Below are positions 6,519 through 10,476 of a DNA stretch of 10,476 nucleotides, piece by piece. The stretch covers positions 1 to 10,476 of the forward strand of contig JAHHRK010000051.1 in assembly GCA_020025795.1 (NCBI GenBank). The letters are read 5' to 3'. The notes beneath the pieces were generated by a model, which worked only from the letters and a program-made list of their open reading frames with translations, searched no databases and was not told the DNA's origin. Every line of letters begins with the position of its first letter. Position 1 is the first letter of the stretch. The stretch is from Faecalibacterium sp. (GTDB lineage: Bacteria > Bacillota > Clostridia > Oscillospirales > Ruminococcaceae). A program made the translations under genes and the position numbers.

Positions 6519-7402
6519 TGCAGGGAATCTTGATTGTAGACAAGCCCACGGACTGGACCAGTTTTGACGTGATTGCCAAGCTGCGCGGTGTTTTAGGCAC
6601 CCGCAAGCTAGGCCATTCCGGTACGCTGGACCCAATGGCTACCGGTGTGCTGCCGGTATTTTGTGGCGGTGCAAGTAAGGCAGTGGACCTGCAGGAAAAC
6701 CACGATAAGACCTATTGTGCGACCCTGCGTCTGGGTGAAAAAACAGATACCGGCGATATCACCGGTACAGTGTTGGAAACAGCTCCTGTAACCATTGGTG
6801 AAGCAGAGCTTCTGGCGATTTTGCCGCAGTTTGTAGGGGAGCAGCAGCAGCTGCCGCCCATGTACTCTGCGGTTAAGGTAAATGGCCAGCCGCTGTATAA
6901 GGCAGCGCGCCAGGGCATCGAGGTGGAGCGCAAGCCGCGTACCATTACCATCCATTCCATCGAGTATCTGGGCAGTCCGGCTGCGAACGAATATACGCTC
7001 CGGGTTGCCTGCTCGAAGGGAACTTATATCCGTGTGCTTTTGGAAGATATTGCCGAAGCACTGGGCCAGAAAGGTACCATGAGCGCACTGCGCCGTGTAC
7101 AGGCTGGCGTTTATAACGAACGAGATGCCCATACGCTGGAAGAAATTCTGGCGGCAAAGGAAGCCGGCACGCTGGAAAGCCTGATGCTTCCTGTGGAAAG
7201 CGTATTTCTGCATCTTCCGCTGCTGGAAGTAAATGCAGGGGTGCGCCGCCATCTGGAGAACGGCTGTCCGACCAGCCATTATCCGGCCAAGGACGGACGT
7301 TACCGTGTACGTGATCAGGAGGGTAATTTCCTGGGGCTTGCCAAAGTGGAAGCCGGCGTACTCAAGGTAGAAAAATTGTTTTGCGAGCGCAGCACAAACT
7401 AA
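6518..7402 (+). CDS. truB: tRNA pseudouridine(55) synthase TruB
   Basis: TruB converts U55 of the T-loop of nearly all tRNAs to pseudouridine and also acts as a tRNA folding chaperone. The 294-residue product opens with GILIVDKPTDWTSFDV and has the catalytic block GHSGTLDPMATG, with the catalytic aspartate at residue 38. KGTYIR at 167-172 belongs to the conserved CSKGTYIR motif lining the active site. A PUA-like C-terminal part ends the protein. All key residues are present and the length is normal. The start is ATG 6518, which shares its A with the nrnA stop (TGATG). AGGAGG (6505-6510) lies 7 bases upstream; a GTG directly before it at 6515 is a possible but poorer start. The overlap suggests translational coupling with nrnA. 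Confidence 0.96.
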   Translation: MQGILIVDKPTDWTSFDVIAKLRGVLGTRKLGHSGTLDPMATGVLPVFCGGASKAVDLQENHDKTYCATLRLGEKTDTGDITGTVLETAPVTIGEAELLAILPQFVGEQQQLPPMYSAVKVNGQPLYKAARQGIEVERKPRTITIHSIEYLGSPAANEYTLRVACSKGTYIRVLLEDIAEALGQKGTMSALRRVQAGVYNERDAHTLEEILAAKEAGTLESLMLPVESVFLHLPLLEVNAGVRRHLENGCPTSHYPAKDGRYRVRDQEGNFLGLAKVEAGVLKVEKLFCERSTN

Positions 7403-7412
7403 GCGGCTGCGC
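7387..7412 (+). other. GC-rich hairpin across the truB stop codon
   Basis: GCGCAGC (7387-7393) and GCTGCGC (7406-7412) form a perfect 7-bp stem around a 12-base loop that contains the truB stop codon. CCGTTTTCTGTT follows, a modest T-run offset by 3 bases. It could be a leaky terminator, or a stabilising hairpin at the truB/ribF junction. No promoter is recognisable in the remaining 33 bases before ribF, so a full terminator would leave ribF unexpressed. Confidence 0.35.
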
Positions 7413-7445
7413 CCGTTTTCTGTTAAAAGAAAAGAGATAACAACT

Positions 7446-8375
7446 ATGATGCAACTCTATTCCCACATGGAAGCTCTGCCCCAGGAAAATGGTCGGGGCT
7501 GTGCGGTTGCAATGGGATTTTTCGATGGCCTGCATATTGGTCATCAGGCAGTCATTGGCGCAGCAGTAGACTGGGCCAAACGCCACGACGCCGATCCGGC
7601 TGTATTTACGTTCCATTTGCCGCGGATCAATGCGCTGAAAGGCAGCCGCATTTTGCGCACAGAGGAGAAACACGAGCTGGTGGAACAAATGGGGGTCCGC
7701 TACTATGTGGCTCCGGATTTTGAGCAGGTGAAAGCACTTTCGCCGGAAGAATTTTTTGCAGCGTTGGTGGATCAGCTCCATGCGCGGGCATTGTGCTGCG
7801 GCGAAAACTTCACTTTCGGCGCAAAAGCTGCCGGTAACGTAGATACGCTGCGTGCCATGTGTGAAGAAAAGGGCGTGGAATTGATCGTGGTTCCGCTGAC
7901 CCAGTTTGAAGATAAATCGGTTTCTTCCACCCGTATTCGTACCGCACTGAGCGGGGGCGATATGCCGGGCGTGAACAGTATGCTGGGGCGTCCGTATGCG
8001 GTAAGTTTCCCGGTAAAGCATGGTGCAGGTCTGGGCCGAACCTTTGGCTGCCCCACCATCAACCAGATTTTTCCGGAAGGCTATCAGCTGCCCAAAACCG
8101 GCATCTATATCACACGCACGCTGATCGATGGCGTGTGGTATCCGTCTGCTACTGGCCTGGGCAGCCGTCCTACGGTAAATGATGATCCGAACAAAATCAC
8201 CTGTGAAACCTTCATCCCGGATTTTTCCGGCGATTTGTACGACGAGACTCCCACGGTGGAATTCCATGCCTATCTGGCACCGTCTCGCCGGTTTGAAAGT
8301 CTGGACGCTTTGAAAGCCTGCATCGATGATGCAGCCCAGCAGGCAAAAGCTTATTTTTCCGTAAATAACGGGTAA
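7446..8375 (+). CDS. ribF: Bifunctional riboflavin kinase / FAD synthetase RibF
   Basis: RibF phosphorylates riboflavin to FMN and then adenylates FMN to FAD. The N-terminal FAD synthetase domain shows the nucleotidyltransferase motif GFFDGLHIGH (24-33) and the SSTRIR motif (160-165). The C-terminal flavokinase domain shows GRTFGCPTIN (197-206), the counterpart of the usual GRxxGFPTAN, then GLGSRPTVND and the DFSGDLYDE block that contacts flavin and ATP. Its 309 residues are typical. The ribosome binding site is weak: only AAGAG at 7432-7436, unlike the AGGAGG sites of its neighbours. A second ATG directly follows the first, so the start could be one codon later. Placement after truB and before rpsO is standard in Firmicutes and other bacteria. 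Confidence 0.95.
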   Translation: MMQLYSHMEALPQENGRGCAVAMGFFDGLHIGHQAVIGAAVDWAKRHDADPAVFTFHLPRINALKGSRILRTEEKHELVEQMGVRYYVAPDFEQVKALSPEEFFAALVDQLHARALCCGENFTFGAKAAGNVDTLRAMCEEKGVELIVVPLTQFEDKSVSSTRIRTALSGGDMPGVNSMLGRPYAVSFPVKHGAGLGRTFGCPTINQIFPEGYQLPKTGIYITRTLIDGVWYPSATGLGSRPTVNDDPNKITCETFIPDFSGDLYDETPTVEFHAYLAPSRRFESLDALKACIDDAAQQAKAYFSVNNG

Positions 8376-8382
8376 ATAATCC

Positions 8383-8411
8383 TTGCGCTTTGCACCGCAG
8401 CATGATATAAT
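8383..8411 (+). promoter_or_regulatory. Sigma70-type promoter for rpsO
   Basis: TTGCGC (8383-8388) and a perfect TATAAT (8406-8411) are 17 bases apart, with TG at 8403-8404 making an extended -10. It starts 8 bases after the ribF stop. Transcription should begin near 8418, so the whole structured leader at 8424-8485 is included in the transcript. It gives rpsO a supply independent of the upstream operon. Confidence 0.8.
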
Positions 8412-8423
8412 ATTTTATGTACC

Positions 8424-8485
8424 GTGACACGGCTCGGGGAGTATGCCCTGTAACAGGGATTGACCGTTTCCCTCTGCTGCGTCAC
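8424..8485 (+). promoter_or_regulatory. Structured rpsO mRNA leader, candidate S15 autoregulatory element
   Basis: Bases 8424-8433 pair with 8476-8485 in a 10-bp helix with one A-C mismatch (8429/8480). After a 2x2 internal loop, GGGGA (8436-8440) pairs with TCCCT (8469-8473). Inside, CCCTG (8446-8450) and CAGGG (8454-8458) form a hairpin with loop TAA. The outer helix contains G8431-U8478 stacked on G8432-C8477, the same G-U/G-C step that S15 reads in 16S rRNA helix 22. The leader starts a few bases after the predicted transcription start and ends 15 bases before the ribosome binding site (AAGAGG, 8501-8506). S15 is known to repress its own mRNA through unlike leader structures in different phyla, which makes this the natural reading. 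Confidence 0.6.
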
Positions 8486-8514
8486 AGGCAAATTTTAGAA
8501 AAGAGGTTATTACT

Positions 8515-8769
8515 ATGAACAAGCAGGAAGTTATGGCTAAGGTTGCCATGAACGAAAAGGACACCGGTTCTCCCGAAGTGCAGGTCGCTCTGCTGACCGC
8601 TCACATCAATGAGCTGAACATGCACCTGAAGGCTAACCCCAACGACAAGCACAGCTACCGTGGTCTGCTGAAGATGGTCGGCCGTCGCCGCAATCTGCTG
8701 GCTTACCTGGAGAAGAAGGACGTTAACCGTTACCGTGCTCTGATCGCAACCCTGGGTCTGCGCAAGTAA
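8515..8769 (+). CDS. rpsO: 30S ribosomal protein S15
   Basis: S15 is a primary 16S rRNA-binding protein at the helix 20/21/22 junction and contacts 23S rRNA in bridge B4. The 84-residue product has DTGSPEVQVALLTAHI near the N-terminus, the RNA-binding segment ending HSYRGLLKMVGRRR, and the C-terminal RYRALIATLGLRK. Compared with E. coli S15 from memory, the contact residues His, Asp and Ser are kept (H37, D44, S47). Two usually conserved positions differ: K45 where His is common and Y48 where Arg is common. The first helix is about 4 residues shorter than in E. coli. AAGAGG (8501-8506) lies 8 bases before the ATG. It has its own promoter and terminator. Confidence 0.97.
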   Translation: MNKQEVMAKVAMNEKDTGSPEVQVALLTAHINELNMHLKANPNDKHSYRGLLKMVGRRRNLLAYLEKKDVNRYRALIATLGLRK

Positions 8770-8775
8770 TATCAG

Positions 8776-8820
8776 TGGGGCAGGCGCTACATTGTGTAGT
8801 GTCTGCCCCATTGTTCTTTT
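8776..8820 (+). terminator. Strong intrinsic terminator after rpsO
   Basis: Bases 8776-8791 pair with 8795-8810 over 16 bp without mismatch (two G-U pairs), around a TTG loop. The T-rich TTGTTCTTTT (8811-8820) follows. It begins 6 bases after the rpsO stop. Its strength raises the question of how the downstream pnp is transcribed. Confidence 0.9.
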
Positions 8821-8823
8821 ATA

Positions 8824-8851
8824 CCTGCTGTTTTTCCACAAAAAGGGCAGG
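8824..8851 (+). other. Small hairpin in the rpsO-pnp gap
   Basis: CCTGC (8824-8828) pairs with GCAGG (8847-8851), and TTTTT (8831-8835) pairs with AAAAA (8840-8844). A two-base internal mismatch region separates them and the loop is CCAC. No T-run follows on either strand, so it is not a terminator. It may be a mere extension of the structured intergenic RNA. Confidence 0.3.
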
Positions 8852-8905
8852 GGATTCTCGTGCAGGATGCTGAAAACAGAAGGACTATGCATCAGGCACC
8901 GGAAG

Positions 8906-9019
8906 TATGAAAATACAAAAAGCCGGCCGCTGTTATAGCAGTAAATCGAACTTTTGTACCGGAAAATACAAAGGCTGGATTTATTGCTAAAGCTGCGGGA
9001 GTGCTTTTTGTGTGATATA
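8906..9019 (+). repeat. Long imperfect inverted repeat in the pnp leader (about 110-base hairpin)
   Basis: Two arms of about 42 bases face each other around the loop CCGGAAAA (8959-8966). Bases 8927-8958 pair with 8967-8998 with only four mismatches (8931/8994, 8935/8990, 8948/8977, 8950/8975) and three G-U pairs. After a 3x4 internal loop, AAAAAGC (8917-8923) pairs with GCTTTTT (9003-9009). A weaker extension reaches about 8906/9019. The structure ends 7 bases before the pnp ribosome binding site AGGAGG (9027-9032). Most of the 219-base rpsO-pnp gap is therefore this element. In E. coli, a long leader stem in pnp mRNA is cut by RNase III and mediates PNPase autoregulation; the same use here is inference. 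A small non-coding palindromic insertion is the alternative. Confidence 0.75.
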
Positions 9020-9039
9020 AATTTACAGGAGGCATAACA

Positions 9040-10476
9040 ATGGCAATTGAATTTGGTTCCCGCAAAGAAACCTTTGAAAACTTCAAGGTCTATGAAACGA
9101 TGCTGGCTGGCCGTCCCTTCTCTGTCGAGATGGGCAAAATGTGTGGCCTGTCCAATGCAAGCGCAATGATTTGCTATGGTGATACGCGCGTTCTGTGCAA
9201 CGTCACCATGAGCGCAAAACCTCGTGAGGGCGTTGATTTCTTCCCTCTGAGCGTTGAGTACGAAGAAAAGCTGTATGCAGATGGCCGCATTCCCGGCAGC
9301 TTTATGCGCCGCGAAGGTCGTCCCGGTGAGCGTGCTATCCTGACCAGCCGTGTGGTTGACCGTCCCATCCGTCCGCTGTTCCCCAAGGATATGCGTAACG
9401 ATGTGTGCGTCACCATGACTGTTATGAGCCTGGACCGCGACTGCGCTCCGGAAGTTGCTGGCATGATCGGTACTTCTCTGGTTCTGGCTGTTTCTGACAT
9501 TCCCTGGGCTGGCCCCATTGGTGGTGTCCAGATGGGCCTGGTAGACGGCGAGTTGGTTGTGAACCCCACCGCTGAGCAGCGTGCTGTCAGCGATCTGGCT
9601 CTGACCGTTGCTGCTACCGAGAACAAGATCGTCATGATCGAGGCTGGTGCAAACGAAGTTGACGAGGACACCATGCTGGATGCCATCAAGATGGCACACA
9701 CCGAGATCAAGAAGATCATTGCCTTCATCAACAGCATCGTTGCTGAGCGCGGCAAGAAGAAGATCGAGTTCACTCCTGTTGAGCTGGATCACGACCTGCT
9801 GGATGATGTGATTGCAAAGCACCTGGATGATTTCAAGGCTGCTATGGATACCGACGACAAGAACGTGCGTGACGCCGCTCTGCTGCCCATCATGGACGCT
9901 ATCGCTGCTGAGCATGAAGGTCTGGACGATGCTACGCTGGACATGATCAGCTACAAGATGCAGAAGCAGGTTGTTCGTCGCTGGCTGCTGGACGAAGGCA
10001 AGCGTGTCGATGGCCGTGGCATCAACGAGATCCGTCCTCTGGCTGCTGAAGTTGGTCTGCTGCCTCGTGTACATGGTTCCGGTATGTTTACCCGTGGCCA
10101 GACCCAGGTTCTGACTACCTGCACCTTGGGTGGTACCAAGGATAACCAGCTGATGGACGACCTGAGCGATGAGCCCACCAAGCGTTACCTGCATCACTAC
10201 AACTTCCCGCCGTACTCTGTCGGCGAAGCTCGCGCACCGCGCAGCCCCGGTCGTCGTGAAATCGGCCATGGCGCACTGGCTGAGCGCGCTCTGATGCCTG
10301 TTTTGCCCGATATGGCAGAATTCCCCTACACCATCCGCTGCGTGTCTGAGGTTCTGAGCTCGAACGGCTCTACCTCTCAGGCTTCTATCTGCGGCTCTAC
10401 GCTGGCACTGATGGATGCAGGCGTGCCCATCAAGGCTCCTGTTGCTGGTATTTCCTGCGGCCTGATCACCGAGGGC
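9040..10476 (+). CDS. pnp: Polyribonucleotide nucleotidyltransferase (PNPase), N-terminal part (runs off the right edge)
   Basis: PNPase degrades RNA 3' to 5' using phosphate, releasing nucleoside diphosphates, as a trimer and often with RNase helicases. An open frame of 479 codons runs from ATG 9040 to the window end; the family is usually about 700 residues. The first RNase PH domain shows VEMGKMCGLSNASAMICYGD (29-48), the RRE-GRPGERAIL block and SRVVDRPIRPLFP. An alpha-helical linker follows at about residues 240-320. The second RNase PH domain begins near RVDGRG (322-327), with GMFTRGQTQVLT, NFPPYSVGEAR (from 388) and SSNGSTSQASICGSTLALMD. The catalytic metal-binding aspartates and the KH and S1 domains lie beyond the window. 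AGGAGG (9027-9032) is 7 bases before the start. Regulation probably involves the leader hairpin. Confidence 0.97.
   Translation, partial: MAIEFGSRKETFENFKVYETMLAGRPFSVEMGKMCGLSNASAMICYGDTRVLCNVTMSAKPREGVDFFPLSVEYEEKLYADGRIPGSFMRREGRPGERAILTSRVVDRPIRPLFPKDMRNDVCVTMTVMSLDRDCAPEVAGMIGTSLVLAVSDIPWAGPIGGVQMGLVDGELVVNPTAEQRAVSDLALTVAATENKIVMIEAGANEVDEDTMLDAIKMAHTEIKKIIAFINSIVAERGKKKIEFTPVELDHDLLDDVIAKHLDDFKAAMDTDDKNVRDAALLPIMDAIAAEHEGLDDATLDMISYKMQKQVVRRWLLDEGKRVDGRGINEIRPLAAEVGLLPRVHGSGMFTRGQTQVLTTCTLGGTKDNQLMDDLSDEPTKRYLHHYNFPPYSVGEARAPRSPGRREIGHGALAERALMPVLPDMAEFPYTIRCVSEVLSSNGSTSQASICGSTLALMDAGVPIKAPVAGISCGLITEG

Noticed and set aside
5460..6635. A 391-codon open frame on the - strand opposite nrnA
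   Set aside because: Antisense to a complete DHH protein and spanning three real gene ends. No domain is visible.
8898..8978. Apparent direct repeats, with GAAAATACAAA at 8909-8919 and again at 8962-8972
   Set aside because: The 11-base match is real, but the long inverted repeat explains the surrounding similarity better. I see no array, spacer pattern or target duplication that would suggest CRISPR or an insertion element.
9016..9021. TATAAA with TG upstream as a pnp promoter
   Set aside because: There is no matching -35 at 16-18 bases, and the start would fall on the ribosome binding site. Kept only as a remark in the findings.
8482..10269. A 595-codon open frame on the - strand opposite rpsO and pnp
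   Set aside because: It crosses the rpsO terminator and the pnp leader hairpin and is antisense to two clear genes. The protein has no recognisable domain.

Overview
The window carries the conserved transcription-termination and translation-initiation cluster (the nusA-infB region) of a Gram-positive, Firmicutes-type bacterium. The order on the + strand is rimP, nusA, ylxR, ylxQ, infB, rbfA, nrnA, truB, ribF, rpsO, pnp. A divergent GNAT acetyltransferase gene on the - strand is cut by the left edge, and pnp is cut by the right edge. YlxR and YlxQ, strong AGGAGG-type ribosome binding sites, a short NusA without the extra C-terminal repeats of enterobacteria, and a fairly GC-rich coding style rich in CTG, CGT, AAG and GCA codons point to the Clostridia. 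The likeliest group is the Oscillospiraceae/Ruminococcaceae (Faecalibacterium, Gemmiger or Subdoligranulum-like). That taxon is inference; no rRNA is present to confirm it.

Layout. Positions 1-162 hold the start of a GNAT gene read leftwards. Positions 163-390 are a divergent control region with two sigma70-type promoters facing away from each other. The rightward one is followed by a terminator-like hairpin just before rimP. Positions 391-8375 form a tight gene block in which ylxR/ylxQ, ylxQ/infB and nrnA/truB overlap by 1-4 bases. Positions 8376-8514 contain a second strong promoter and a structured leader for rpsO. A strong terminator follows rpsO at 8776-8820. Positions 8821-9039 hold a long imperfect inverted repeat directly in front of the pnp ribosome binding site.

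Function. The genes serve ribosome assembly (RimP, RbfA, S15), transcription elongation and termination (NusA), initiation (IF2), tRNA modification (TruB), RNA turnover (NrnA for very short RNAs, PNPase for longer ones) and flavin cofactor synthesis (RibF). YlxR and YlxQ are small RNA-binding proteins typical of this locus in Gram-positives.

No new multi-gene system is visible: all eleven + strand genes belong to well-known families. The parts most worth a second look are non-coding. They are the pnp leader hairpin, an rpsO leader whose main stem carries the G-U/G-C pair that S15 recognises in 16S rRNA, and the attenuator-like hairpin before rimP.
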